A stretch of DNA of 64,000 nucleotides from Bacteroidales bacterium (GTDB taxonomy: Bacteria; Bacteroidota; Bacteroidia; Bacteroidales; ML635J-15), in assembly GCA_031275085.1 (NCBI GenBank), contig JAISPG010000069.1, positions 62,001 to 126,000 of the forward strand, in the 5' to 3' direction. Under the pieces are notes generated by a model that saw nothing but the letters and a program-made list of their open reading frames with translations, did no database searches and was not told the DNA's origin. Of this stretch, positions 36,916 to 46,815 are shown piece after piece. A program made the translations under genes and the position numbers. How positions within the stretch are numbered: position 1 is the stretch's first letter; every line of letters starts with the position of its first letter.

Positions 36916-38019
36916 ATGAAATTTATTATAAAATTTTTAATAATAATTTCCTTTATATTCTTTACTGGTGAATGGTTATTTGCACAAAATGCTCCTAAAT
37001 ACAGTAATGACTTTTTAGCAATTGGCGTTGGAGCCAGGGCACTAGGTATGGGAAATGCAGTTACTTCTTCAACTACAGACATAACTTCTGTATACTGGAA
37101 TCCTGCATCTCTTAATAAACTTGACCGTAAAATGGAGATCGGGGCAATGCATTCTGAATATTATGCAGGAATATCAAAATATGACTTTTTGGGAGTAAGT
37201 TATAAGTTTGATGACCGTTCCAGTGCTGCTATTTCTATGATAAGGTTTGCTGTCGACGATATTCCTAATACTCTGGATTTGTTTGACAGTGACGGAAACA
37301 TGGATTATAGCCGTATATATTCATTTTCAGCAGGAGATTATGCTTTTTTATTTACATATTCACGCTTATTGCCTGTGGAAGGCCTGAGTATAGGCGCTAA
37401 TGTAAAGTTGATCCGCCGTGTAGCTGGTAATTTTGCCAATGCCTGGGGATTTGGATTTGATATTGCTGCATTGTACGAATATAAAAACTGGAAATTCGGA
37501 GCAAATCTGCGGGATGTTACCAGTACATTTAACGCCTGGAGGTTCAATCAGGAAGAATTGAGAGAAGTTTTTGAAGAAACCGGAAATGAAGTTCCTGAAA
37601 ACGGATTGGAGTTAACTTTACCTAGATTGGTAATTGGTGTTGGATATATGTGGAAAATAGCAGGAAAATTTACTCTTTATCCTGAAATTGCTATTCCGAT
37701 TACAACAGATGGAAAAAGAAATGCTCCGATAAAAACAGATTTTATAAGTATTGACCCTTCTGCCGGTCTGGAATTTGGATATAACGACCTGGCATTCATA
37801 AGGTTTGGAGCTTCCAATTTTCAGAAAATCCCCAAATTTAATGATAAATCAAGCATATCATGGCAACCAAATCTAGGTGTTGGAATAAAATTTAAAGGTA
37901 TCAGAGTAGATTATGCTTTATCAAATATTGGAAGTCAAGGAATCGGACTATATTCCCATATATTTTCCTTAAGTTATGCATTTGATTTTTCGAAAAAAAC
38001 ATCTACCGGCCGATTTTAA
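36916..38019 (+). CDS. porV: PorV/PorQ-family T9SS outer membrane protein
   Basis: A 367-residue beta-barrel protein with a signal peptide (MKFIIKFLIIISFIFFTGEWLFAQ). The ATG at 36916 is chosen over a TTG seven codons upstream. The family start GVGARALGMGNAVTSS...VYWNPASL is clear at about residues 40-70, and the body is strand-rich to the end. PorV and its relatives carry T9SS cargo from the translocon to the surface sortase PorU. The next gene, 48 bp downstream, encodes a PorU-like protein, which supports a transport role. Whether this is the canonical PorV or a PorV2-type partner is not certain. Confidence 0.85.
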   Translation: MKFIIKFLIIISFIFFTGEWLFAQNAPKYSNDFLAIGVGARALGMGNAVTSSTTDITSVYWNPASLNKLDRKMEIGAMHSEYYAGISKYDFLGVSYKFDDRSSAAISMIRFAVDDIPNTLDLFDSDGNMDYSRIYSFSAGDYAFLFTYSRLLPVEGLSIGANVKLIRRVAGNFANAWGFGFDIAALYEYKNWKFGANLRDVTSTFNAWRFNQEELREVFEETGNEVPENGLELTLPRLVIGVGYMWKIAGKFTLYPEIAIPITTDGKRNAPIKTDFISIDPSAGLEFGYNDLAFIRFGASNFQKIPKFNDKSSISWQPNLGVGIKFKGIRVDYALSNIGSQGIGLYSHIFSLSYAFDFSKKTSTGRF

Positions 38020-38067
38020 CTGATATATATTTTTATTATACTTGTATAAATTGAATTACCATATTTA

Positions 38068-41000
38068 GTGAAAAAGATAATAGGAATAATTGTTATTTTT
38101 GTTCTCATATTTTTCCTGACCGGGATAAAAGCAAATTCTCAGGATGTTTTTGGTAATGAGTGGATAAACTATGACCAGCAATACTTCAAAATAAGCGTAA
38201 GTAATGATGGAATTTACAAAATAACATATGCTGAACTTTTAGCTGCCGGAATACCCGTAAATTTGATAGATCCACGCGGGATTCAGATCTTCCATGAAGG
38301 AGAAGAACAATATATTTATATACACGGAGGAGGAAATTCCGGAATATTTGATCCTAACGGATATATTGAATTTTACGGTAAAAGGAACAGAGGAAGCCTG
38401 GACCTGGATTTTTTTGATAGCCCTGAAAATCAGGTTAATCCTGATTACAGTTTTTATACAGATACGGCTGCTTATTTTCTTACATGGAACTATAGCACTT
38501 CTAACAGGCGAATGAACGTACAGAATTCTACAGATTTTAATCCATATATTTCAAATAAGCAACAATTTTGCTACAAAAAAAATCGGACAAATTATGTTTC
38601 TACTTATCAAAAAGCATCTACTCAAAGTTATTTTACGGCAAGCGAAGGATGGTTTGACGGTTCAATTATAACAACCACCAACAATGTAAGAAAAACTATC
38701 TCAGTTCCAAACATATATTCCGGAGGAGGAACAGCAATAATAGAGCTTGCTGTTGCTCCGGCTCCGGCAAGTTCGCATACCTCAAGTGTTCAGCATAGCC
38801 TTAAAGTAAACTTCTTAGGAGCAACAAGACTGGAACGTAATTATGTAGGATATAACTTTGTCAGGGAGGTTTTTAATATTCCTTCTTCGCAATTATCCGG
38901 CTCTATACAATTTGATTTTTCCAGACCAAGTGAAAACGGCTCAGGAAGTAATGACCGGAACGTAGTATCTTATATTGACATAAAATACCCATATTCATGG
39001 AATTTTCAAAGTTTGGATTATCTGGAATTTTATTTACCGCCTAATACCGTATCAGTAAAGGATTATATTGAAATAACAGGATTTAATTCGGGAACATCAG
39101 TAATACTATATGATATTACGACACATGACAGAATTAATATGCAAAACAATTCCGGAATATTAAAAGCTCTTGTTAATAATACCGGAGTAGAAAGATTTTT
39201 GGTATTAGCCAATCAATCAGGCTATAAATCAGTTGACAGGATAACTAAAATCAGTTCCGATAATAAATTTACAGATTATATCAGTTCAAGTCTTCAAATA
39301 AATTATTTTATAATTACTCACAAAAAACTCTGGCCGGCATGTCAACAATATGTATCTTACAGAAATATGACGGGTTATAAAGCCGCATTAATTGATATTC
39401 AACAATTATACGATCAGTTTGCCTATGGCATAAATAAACATCCGTCAGGAATAAGAAGATTTGTACATAAATTGTTTGATATAAATGACAGAATAGAGCG
39501 AAATATTTTTTTAGTAGGGAAATCTTATCATAATCAGAATTTCAGGAAAAATCCGGCAATTTTTGAACAATGTCTTGTCCCTTCGGCTGGTTATCCTTCA
39601 AGTGATAACCTTTTGACTGCAGGTTTAGGACCTACACATTATGAACCTCTGTATGGAACCGGACGTATTGCTTCAACCACTGAAGATGATGTTTTGGCAT
39701 ATCTTGATAAAATAAAAGAATATGAAACAAATCAAACCGAAGAGTGGATGAAAAACGTTATTCACTTCGGAGGTGGGCTTAATGCCGGTGAACAGGCAAC
39801 ATTTGCCGGCTATTTAAAAAATTATGAGAATATAATCAGAGATACTTTATTTGGCGGAAAAGTAAGTACTTTCTTGAAAACCAGTTCTAATCCTATACAA
39901 ATAACTCAGTCTGATTCTGTTGAAAACCTTATTAATACAGGTGTTTCTATGATGACTTTTTTCGGACATGGTTCTTCAAACGGATTTGATCAAAGTATTG
40001 ATTTTCCGGAAGCATATACCAATCAGGGCAAATATCCTTTTATTCTGGCAAATTCCTGTTTTTCAGGAGACATACATGGTTCCAACAGCATTAGTGCGCG
40101 ATGGGTAAATGCGGTGAACAGAGGAGCTATAGGATTTCTGGCCACGGTAGATCAGGGATATAATACATATTTAAATGTTTTTTCAACAGAATTGTACAAA
40201 AATATTTCCTATAAAAAATATAAAACTTCTATTTCGTGGCAAATTATCAATACAATAAAAAATATACAGCAGAACTATCTGAATAATATTTTGATGCAAA
40301 ACACATTTTTTGAATTTACGTTAAACGGAGATCCTGCAATAGTCATTAATGCTCATGAAAAACCGGATTTAACTGTAAATACAGCATCAATTTCATTTAC
40401 TCCAAGAGAAATAACCACAGTATCAGATAGTTTTGATGTGAAAATTATAATAAAAAATATTGGCAAAGCAACCGGGAAACCATTTACTGTTTTTATAAAC
40501 AGGACATTACCTAATGGAACATTTGATGAAAAATATATTATAGTTGAGGGATGCAATTACAGTGATACTTTAACTATCAAACTTCCTGTAGACAGAATTA
40601 ATGGTCCCGGATTAAACAATCTTAGTGTATTTGTTGATTCAAATAATGATATTGATGAGCTTAATGAAAATAACAATCAGGCTGTTGTAAATTTTTACAT
40701 TGCTACAAGCGATATGTTTCCCATATATCCTTATGATTATGCAATATATCCTGATAGAAAGATAATTCTTACCGCTTCTTCAGGAGATCCTTTTTTAAAT
40801 TTAATGGAATATAAATTCCAGATAGATACTACTGATAGTTATAACAGTCCACTTTTTAAACAGGCAATTGTAACAAGCGAAGGAGGAATTGTTTTGTGGG
40901 AACCTCCGTTTGAACCTGTGGAAAACCGTGTTTACTACTGGCGTATTGCAATTAACACTTCTGATCCTAACGATGTAGTGTGGAATGAATCTTCATTTAT

Positions 41001-43083
41001 ATACGAACCGGGACAGGAAGGATGGTCACAAGCACATTATTATCAGTTTAAAAATAACAGCTTTAATTTTATAGAATATAACAGGAATACTCAAAAATTT
41101 ACGTTTGCAGATGTACTAAAAAGGTTGAATGTACACAATAATGGTTATGTATGGACAGGAAATTACAATGAAATAGGATGGAATCTGGACGGTTCTTCCG
41201 ACAGTGGGCTTGGAGGAATGGGAAATTGTGCTCAATATCCTTCAATGAATATTGCAGTTATCGATCCGGTAACATTATTGGGATGGGCATCGGATATTGA
41301 AGATTACGGACATCGTAATTACCCGCAATGTTTTTCATCAAGCAGACCACAATTCTATTTTACTTTCTCAACAGGCAACGGGTCGTCTTATACTCAAAAT
41401 ATGCTTAACATGGTTAACTTATTAAATGATGTACCGGATGGTCACTATATTGTTGCTTATTCCTGGTCGGACGGCTATTTTCAGAACTGGCCGGAAACAG
41501 CATATGAAACTTTTGAAGATCTCGGATCAACTGTAATACGTACAATACCTAATGGTTATCCATATATTTTCTTCACCAGAAAAGGAGTTCCGACCACAAC
41601 TCAGGAAGTATTTGGTACTTCAGCTACAGATGTTATAAACCTGCCTCCTACATACCTTACTACTGAATTTACTTACGGAAATATTAAAAGTGTGGAAGTC
41701 GGTCCTTCAAATAACTGGAAATCTATGCACTGGATGCAGGAAGCTGTTGGAAATCCTTCATCAGATGAAGTAATGCTGAACGTCTATGGAATTACGCCTC
41801 AGAATTCGGAACATTTACTAATAGAGGGAATAACTCCATCTGATTATGATATATTTTCACTTAACGATTCAATAGATTACAAACAATATCCAAAACTAAG
41901 ACTTGATTTCTTCACACGTGATGATCTTGAAAAAACACCTGCACAACTAAAAAAATGGCAGGTTAAATTTGACGGTGTACCTGAAACTGCCATTGATCCT
42001 AAACTTGGATTTTATTTTTGTTGTGATACTATAAATCAGGGAGACGAAATAAAATTTGCTGTTTCTACAAAAAATATAACCAATAGTTTTGATATGGACA
42101 GCCTGGTTGTAAAGTATTGGTTACAGGATCAGAATAATAAAGTTAGTCTTATAGATCAAAGAAAACTAAGACCACATCCGGCAGGTGATGTTATTATTGA
42201 TACTGTAAATTATAGTACTTTAAATCTTTCGGGACTTAACAGTATCTGGGTTGAGTATAATCCTATAAACGAAGCAACCGGTACATATTTCCAGCCAGAA
42301 CAATATCATTTTAATAATATTGCCGTCAAATATTTTTATGTTCAGACAGATATTACCAATCCTTTACTTGATGTAAGTTTTGACGGAAAATATATTATGA
42401 ATGGCGAAATTGTTTCGGCAAGACCGGAAATACTTATAAAACTAAAAGATGAGAATAAATACCTTGCTTTGAATGACACTTCTTTATTCCGTATATTTCT
42501 GACAAATGTAAACAGCAATGAAGAAAAAAGAGTTTATTTTGCAACTCCGGGAAATCCTGAGGGAACAATTGAATGGATACCTGCAAGCCTACCTGAAAAT
42601 AGTTTTAAAATCATATATAAACCTGTTTTTACAGAAGACGGAACATACCGGCTCAGGGTACAGGCAAGAGATGCTTCGGAAAACGCGTCCGGATCTAATG
42701 ACTATGTGATTGAGTTCGAAGTTATTACAGAATCTTCCATTACACATCTATTAAATTACCCTAATCCTTTCAGTACCAGTACCAGATTTGTTTTTGAACT
42801 TACCGGATATGAAATTCCTGATGATCTGAGAATAGAAATATACACTGTTTCCGGAAAGCTGGTAAAAGTTATATATTTAGATGAATTAGGACCTGTAAGG
42901 ATCGGAAGGAATATCACAGAATATGCATGGGACGGCAGGGATATGTACGGTGACAGGCTTGCTAATGGCGTTTATTTCTATAAGGTAAAAGCCAGAATTA
43001 ATGGTCAGGATATCGAAAAACGGGCTACGGAAGCAGATAAATATTTTAAAAGAGAAATCGGTAAGATGTATATGATAAGGTAA
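38068..43083 (+). CDS. porU2: PorU2-like T9SS C25 sortase
   Basis: A 1671-residue secreted protein starting at GTG 38068 with a signal peptide (about residues 1-26). Residues about 415-760 form a gingipain-type C25 peptidase domain with catalytic H634 (FFGHGSS) and C664 (NSCFSGD). After it come a CARDB-like beta domain (about 770-880), long beta-rich regions, and a FlgD-Ig-like C-terminus (NYPNPFSTST...WDGRDMYGD...GVYFYKVKA) that ends in KMYMIR. PorU cleaves T9SS sorting domains from cargo and attaches the cargo to lipopolysaccharide. Canonical PorU has about 1,150-1,300 residues; the longer size fits the PorU2 group. It follows the PorV-like gene by 48 bp. Confidence 0.82.
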   Translation: MKKIIGIIVIFVLIFFLTGIKANSQDVFGNEWINYDQQYFKISVSNDGIYKITYAELLAAGIPVNLIDPRGIQIFHEGEEQYIYIHGGGNSGIFDPNGYIEFYGKRNRGSLDLDFFDSPENQVNPDYSFYTDTAAYFLTWNYSTSNRRMNVQNSTDFNPYISNKQQFCYKKNRTNYVSTYQKASTQSYFTASEGWFDGSIITTTNNVRKTISVPNIYSGGGTAIIELAVAPAPASSHTSSVQHSLKVNFLGATRLERNYVGYNFVREVFNIPSSQLSGSIQFDFSRPSENGSGSNDRNVVSYIDIKYPYSWNFQSLDYLEFYLPPNTVSVKDYIEITGFNSGTSVILYDITTHDRINMQNNSGILKALVNNTGVERFLVLANQSGYKSVDRITKISSDNKFTDYISSSLQINYFIITHKKLWPACQQYVSYRNMTGYKAALIDIQQLYDQFAYGINKHPSGIRRFVHKLFDINDRIERNIFLVGKSYHNQNFRKNPAIFEQCLVPSAGYPSSDNLLTAGLGPTHYEPLYGTGRIASTTEDDVLAYLDKIKEYETNQTEEWMKNVIHFGGGLNAGEQATFAGYLKNYENIIRDTLFGGKVSTFLKTSSNPIQITQSDSVENLINTGVSMMTFFGHGSSNGFDQSIDFPEAYTNQGKYPFILANSCFSGDIHGSNSISARWVNAVNRGAIGFLATVDQGYNTYLNVFSTELYKNISYKKYKTSISWQIINTIKNIQQNYLNNILMQNTFFEFTLNGDPAIVINAHEKPDLTVNTASISFTPREITTVSDSFDVKIIIKNIGKATGKPFTVFINRTLPNGTFDEKYIIVEGCNYSDTLTIKLPVDRINGPGLNNLSVFVDSNNDIDELNENNNQAVVNFYIATSDMFPIYPYDYAIYPDRKIILTASSGDPFLNLMEYKFQIDTTDSYNSPLFKQAIVTSEGGIVLWEPPFEPVENRVYYWRIAINTSDPNDVVWNESSFIYEPGQEGWSQAHYYQFKNNSFNFIEYNRNTQKFTFADVLKRLNVHNNGYVWTGNYNEIGWNLDGSSDSGLGGMGNCAQYPSMNIAVIDPVTLLGWASDIEDYGHRNYPQCFSSSRPQFYFTFSTGNGSSYTQNMLNMVNLLNDVPDGHYIVAYSWSDGYFQNWPETAYETFEDLGSTVIRTIPNGYPYIFFTRKGVPTTTQEVFGTSATDVINLPPTYLTTEFTYGNIKSVEVGPSNNWKSMHWMQEAVGNPSSDEVMLNVYGITPQNSEHLLIEGITPSDYDIFSLNDSIDYKQYPKLRLDFFTRDDLEKTPAQLKKWQVKFDGVPETAIDPKLGFYFCCDTINQGDEIKFAVSTKNITNSFDMDSLVVKYWLQDQNNKVSLIDQRKLRPHPAGDVIIDTVNYSTLNLSGLNSIWVEYNPINEATGTYFQPEQYHFNNIAVKYFYVQTDITNPLLDVSFDGKYIMNGEIVSARPEILIKLKDENKYLALNDTSLFRIFLTNVNSNEEKRVYFATPGNPEGTIEWIPASLPENSFKIIYKPVFTEDGTYRLRVQARDASENASGSNDYVIEFEVITESSITHLLNYPNPFSTSTRFVFELTGYEIPDDLRIEIYTVSGKLVKVIYLDELGPVRIGRNITEYAWDGRDMYGDRLANGVYFYKVKARINGQDIEKRATEADKYFKREIGKMYMIR

Positions 43084-43110
43084 TTACTTTTACATTTGTT
43101 TATATTTAAA

Positions 43111-43118
43111 TATATTTG
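43111..43118 (+). promoter_or_regulatory. Bacteroidota -7 element for the metallo-hydrolase gene
   Basis: TATATTTG matches TAnnTTTG and ends 16 bp before the ATG at 43135. A second match, TACATTTG, is at 43091-43098. Confidence 0.5.
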
Positions 43119-43134
43119 TAACAAAAATTTAAAT

Positions 43135-44019
43135 ATGAAAAAATTTAACCTGTTATTAATTATCTTGATTTTATTGAATGTTAAAATCATAAATGCACAA
43201 AATATTTATTCTTATACAGTTGGAGATTTTGAAATATCACTACTTTCCGAACGTCAATCACAGGGTACAAAAGATGTTCTGATCGGAGCAACAGACAAAA
43301 TGGTAGAGGAATATATCCCCAATGGTACATTTCCTAATGCAGTAAATGCCTTCTTAATAAAAACTCCGGAAAATAATATATTAGCTGACGCCGGTTTCGG
43401 CATAAAACTTTTTGATAACCTTGACCAGTTAGGACTCACTGCAAAAGAAATAAATATAATATTAATCACCCACATGCACGGAGACCATATTACAGGGTTA
43501 TTAAAAGATGGAAAAACCGCTTTCCCAAATGCAAAAATTTATATTTCCCAGTTCGAATACAATTATTGGATGAATGACGAAATAATGAACAGTCTTCCGG
43601 AATCAAGCCGTGAAAAATTTAAACTACCCAGAGAAGTAATTTCAGCATATAAAGGGAAAATACATATTTTTAAACCCGGGGAATTCAATTCCGGTTTTGG
43701 TGAAATATTACCCGGCATACGTGGTATTACTGCATACGGACACACTCCGGGACATACAATGTTCCTTCTGGAGTCGCAGGATGAACAATTTTTGATCTGG
43801 GGAGATCTTACACATGCAATGGATATTCAAATGCCTTTCCCTCACATTGCAGTAACATATGATACGGATCCTAAAACTGCCGTAACTTCACGTGAAAAAA
43901 CCCTGAAATATGTGTCTGAACACAAAATTCCGATAGGTGGAATGCATATAGCTTTTCCGGGAATGGGAATGATTGAAGATAATAATGCAGGAGGGTACAG
44001 GTTTATACCTTTTAAATAA
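43135..44019 (+). CDS. Exported metallo-beta-lactamase-fold hydrolase
   Basis: A 294-residue protein with a signal peptide (MKKFNLLLIILILLNVKIINAQ), so it acts outside the cytoplasm. The ATG at 43135 starts the signal peptide; earlier codons of the frame are not needed. The metal-binding motif HxHxDH is at H113, H115, D117 and H118 (THMHGDH). A second ligand region, GHTPGHT, and the WGDLTHAMD segment follow. This fits a two-metal hydrolase of the superfamily, but substrates range from lactones to antibiotics and cannot be inferred. It lies just after the PorU2-like gene, and 9 bp before the acetyltransferase. Confidence 0.88.
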   Translation: MKKFNLLLIILILLNVKIINAQNIYSYTVGDFEISLLSERQSQGTKDVLIGATDKMVEEYIPNGTFPNAVNAFLIKTPENNILADAGFGIKLFDNLDQLGLTAKEINIILITHMHGDHITGLLKDGKTAFPNAKIYISQFEYNYWMNDEIMNSLPESSREKFKLPREVISAYKGKIHIFKPGEFNSGFGEILPGIRGITAYGHTPGHTMFLLESQDEQFLIWGDLTHAMDIQMPFPHIAVTYDTDPKTAVTSREKTLKYVSEHKIPIGGMHIAFPGMGMIEDNNAGGYRFIPFK

Positions 44020-44028
44020 ATTATTTTA

Positions 44029-44694
44029 ATGGCTCTTATACCTGAATTCAGTAAAATTGATCATACCAATTGGGAAAGAAAAGACTATTTTGATTATTAT
44101 TACTATAAGATCAAAACAAAATATACACTTAATGCCAATATAGAAATTACCGATCTTTTAAATATAAAAAATGAAAAAAGATTAAAATTCTTTCCTGTAT
44201 TCCTGTTTGCAATTTTAAAAGCTGTCAATCAAAATAAAGAATTCAGGATGAGTTTTGATAAGGATGGCAATCTGGGATACTGGAATTTTGTACTGCCATC
44301 ATATACTATTTTTCACAACGACGACAAAACGTTTTCAGATATATGGAGTGATTATTCCGGGGAATTTACGGAATTTTATAATACTGTGACCGGAGATATT
44401 ATCAAATACAAAAACGTAAAAGGCATTATTGCCCGTCCCGACCGTCCTGCAAATTATTGTCATGTCTCTGCATTACCCTGGCTTAGTTTTTCGGGATATT
44501 CACATGATACTTTTTCGGAATCTTCTTTATTATTTCCATTAATCCGATTTGGAAAATATTTTTATGAAAATAATAAAGTACTTATCCCTTTTGCTGTTTT
44601 CGTAAACCATGCCGTAGCCGACGGGTACCATACCAGTAAGCTGATTAATGATATACAGGATATAGTTACATCAGCAGAAAAATGGTTAAAATAA
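44029..44694 (+). CDS. Chloramphenicol acetyltransferase-like protein (CatA type)
   Basis: A 221-residue cytoplasmic acyltransferase of the CAT fold, with the N-terminal IDHTNWERKDYFDYY and the catalytic-histidine motif VNHAVADGYH, active His at about residue 194. The length is normal for CAT (about 210-225). True CATs acetylate chloramphenicol from acetyl-CoA; several environmental homologues have other acceptors, so resistance is not implied. It follows the exported hydrolase by 9 bp and is probably co-transcribed with it. Confidence 0.85.
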   Translation: MALIPEFSKIDHTNWERKDYFDYYYYKIKTKYTLNANIEITDLLNIKNEKRLKFFPVFLFAILKAVNQNKEFRMSFDKDGNLGYWNFVLPSYTIFHNDDKTFSDIWSDYSGEFTEFYNTVTGDIIKYKNVKGIIARPDRPANYCHVSALPWLSFSGYSHDTFSESSLLFPLIRFGKYFYENNKVLIPFAVFVNHAVADGYHTSKLINDIQDIVTSAEKWLK

Positions 44695-44878
44695 TCTATT
44701 TTATTTCTAAATAAACGAATTACAGAATACTAAACTATTAAGATACTAAAAATTTTTAATTATTCCGTATCAAATCAAATAATTAATTGAACTAAAATTA
44801 TTTTTATAAAAGATTTTAAAAATACATAAAGGAAAAACAATAATTTTAGGAAATTATACTTTATAAATAACAAATATT

Positions 44879-45988
44879 ATGACTTTATTAAAAGATCTGT
44901 ACTCAAAAAGTTTTTACGAAAACCTATCTAACACACTAATAGAAATTTATCCGGAATTTAATAAACCGGAATTTATCAAAGATATTTATTCTGCCGGATT
45001 TGAAGCAAAAGAATTAAAGGAAAGGATGAGGCATACTACTATTGTTATACACAAGTATATGCCTTCAAGCTACAAAGAAACAGTTGAATTACTTTTTACC
45101 CTCATCAATAAATTATCAGAGTCAGAGCCCGATTCTGCTAATGACAGGCTTGCATATTCATTTTTACCTGATTACATAGAAGTTTATGGCATTGATGATT
45201 ACGACACTTCAGTAAAAGCTATGGAGTTTATAACAAAATTTGTAAGCTGCGAATTTGCTGTACGCCCATTCATACTAAAATATAAAGAAAAAATGATAGA
45301 CCAGATGATAAAATGGTCAAAACATGAAGATCCTCATGTAAGAAGACTTGCAAGTGAAGGGAGCCGTCCGCGTTTACCATGGGCAATTGCTTTACAGTTT
45401 CTGAAAAAGGACCCCTCTCCTATTTTTCCAATACTTGAAAACCTTAAGGAAGATAAACATGATTTTGTAAGGCGAAGCGTAGCTAACAACATTAACGATA
45501 TTTCAAAAGACAATCCGCAAATCGCAATACATATTGCAAAACGCTGGATCGGTAACAGTAAAGATACCGACCGGCTCATTAAACACGCCTGCCGAACTTT
45601 ACTTAAACAAGGAAATAGCGATATCCTAAAACTTTACGGACTTGACGATTTAAATATAAACGTAAATAATTTAACTATAAAAAATAAAAATATCTATATA
45701 AATGATAATTTATCGTTTTCATTTGAAGTAGAAAATAATAAAGACCAGGATCAGATCTTAAGGATTGAATATGGTTTGTATTATATGAAATCAAACGGTT
45801 TGCAATCACGTAAAGTATTCAAGATAAGCGAGAGGACTTTTAAACCTTTTGAAAAGGCAGTAATAAACAGAAAGCATCCTTTCAAAATTATTACTACACG
45901 TAAATTCTATACGGGCGAACATAAAATCTCCGTAATAATAAACGGTAAAGAACTATTAATTGATTTGTTTTATTTATTAAAAGATTAA
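44879..45988 (+). CDS. AlkD-like DNA alkylation repair protein
   Basis: A 369-residue HEAT-repeat protein. The stretch from about residue 1 to 265 is a run of paired helices with WSKHEDPHVRRLASEGSRPRLPWA (quoted as DPHVRRLASEGSRPRLPW), the pattern of DNA alkylation repair family members (AlkC/AlkD-like). These proteins bind damaged DNA and release alkylated bases. The last 100 residues form a beta-rich tail (about 270-369) with an arrangement seen in longer family members. No other DNA repair gene is adjacent. Whether it is catalytically active cannot be read from the sequence. Confidence 0.85.
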   Translation: MTLLKDLYSKSFYENLSNTLIEIYPEFNKPEFIKDIYSAGFEAKELKERMRHTTIVIHKYMPSSYKETVELLFTLINKLSESEPDSANDRLAYSFLPDYIEVYGIDDYDTSVKAMEFITKFVSCEFAVRPFILKYKEKMIDQMIKWSKHEDPHVRRLASEGSRPRLPWAIALQFLKKDPSPIFPILENLKEDKHDFVRRSVANNINDISKDNPQIAIHIAKRWIGNSKDTDRLIKHACRTLLKQGNSDILKLYGLDDLNINVNNLTIKNKNIYINDNLSFSFEVENNKDQDQILRIEYGLYYMKSNGLQSRKVFKISERTFKPFEKAVINRKHPFKIITTRKFYTGEHKISVIINGKELLIDLFYLLKD

Positions 45989-45992
45989 AAAT

Positions 45993-46000
45993 TATATTTG
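45993..46000 (+). promoter_or_regulatory. Bacteroidota -7 element for the nitroreductase gene
   Basis: TATATTTG matches TAnnTTTG and ends 13 bp before the ATG at 46014, which predicts a very short leader. Confidence 0.5.
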
Positions 46001-46013
46001 CTTAAAATTTATT

Positions 46014-46655
46014 ATGAAAACATTAAAATCATTATTAATCACAGCGTTATTGATATCAAGCTGTATGTTTTATTCGTGTACAACCGGCACACCAAAAGAA
46101 AATGAAACTGAAAAAAAAGAAGAGAAGGGAAATGTTGTAATTGAAAATATCCTTTCGCGTAAAAGTGTAAGAAATTACACAGATCAAAAAATTACGGAAG
46201 AACAATTTGACATAATGCTCCGGGCAGCAATGGCAGCACCGTCGGCACAAAACCGCCAGCCATGGTGCTTTATTATTGTTGATGACCGGGCTCTTCTGGA
46301 AACAATGGGAACAAGCGAAATCCTGCCATATTCAAAAATGACAGGTAAAGCTGCTGCTGCAATTATAGTATGCTGCGATAAAGAAAAGGCGGGAACTAAC
46401 GGAGAATCCGGATTCTGGGTACAGGATTGTTCCGCTGCAACTCAAAACCTGCTACTGGCTGCCGAATCCCTGGGTCTGGGTGCAGTATGGAACGGGTTAT
46501 TTCCGGTAACAGAAAGATCTGACTATGTAAAAGAAGTTTTATCACTTCCCGATAATATAATACCATTTGCACTGGTTCCAATGGGATATCCGGCAGGCGA
46601 AGAAAAACCGAAAGATAAATATAATCCTGAGATCATACATAAAAACGGATGGTAA
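46014..46655 (+). CDS. Nitroreductase-family lipoprotein
   Basis: A 213-residue FMN-dependent oxidoreductase of the nitroreductase family. A lipoprotein signal leads (MKTLKSLLITALL...MFYSC, Cys at about residue 22), so the enzyme should sit on the envelope side instead of in the cytoplasm where most relatives act. Flavin-site features are RKSVRNYTDQKI, then AAPSAQNRQPW and the late SLGLGAVWNGL with PMGYPAGE. The natural substrate is unknown. It follows the AlkD-like gene by 25 bp but has its own promoter element. Confidence 0.88.
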   Translation: MKTLKSLLITALLISSCMFYSCTTGTPKENETEKKEEKGNVVIENILSRKSVRNYTDQKITEEQFDIMLRAAMAAPSAQNRQPWCFIIVDDRALLETMGTSEILPYSKMTGKAAAAIIVCCDKEKAGTNGESGFWVQDCSAATQNLLLAAESLGLGAVWNGLFPVTERSDYVKEVLSLPDNIIPFALVPMGYPAGEEKPKDKYNPEIIHKNGW

Positions 46656-46815
46656 ACTGATTTCAGATTCCGGTGTATAATAAAATTTACAAAAAATTAT
46701 TATACATTTTACTGATGTGACCTGAAAAATTCATACCCGTACAGCCTTATTTTTTATAAATAAAGTATAAACAATTACTTATTCTAAGTTGTTTATAAAA
46801 AAATTATATATAAAA

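Noticed and set aside
44029..44694. Antibiotic resistance gene (chloramphenicol)
   Set aside because: Only the fold and catalytic His motif are visible; chromosomal context is ordinary, so resistance is not claimed.
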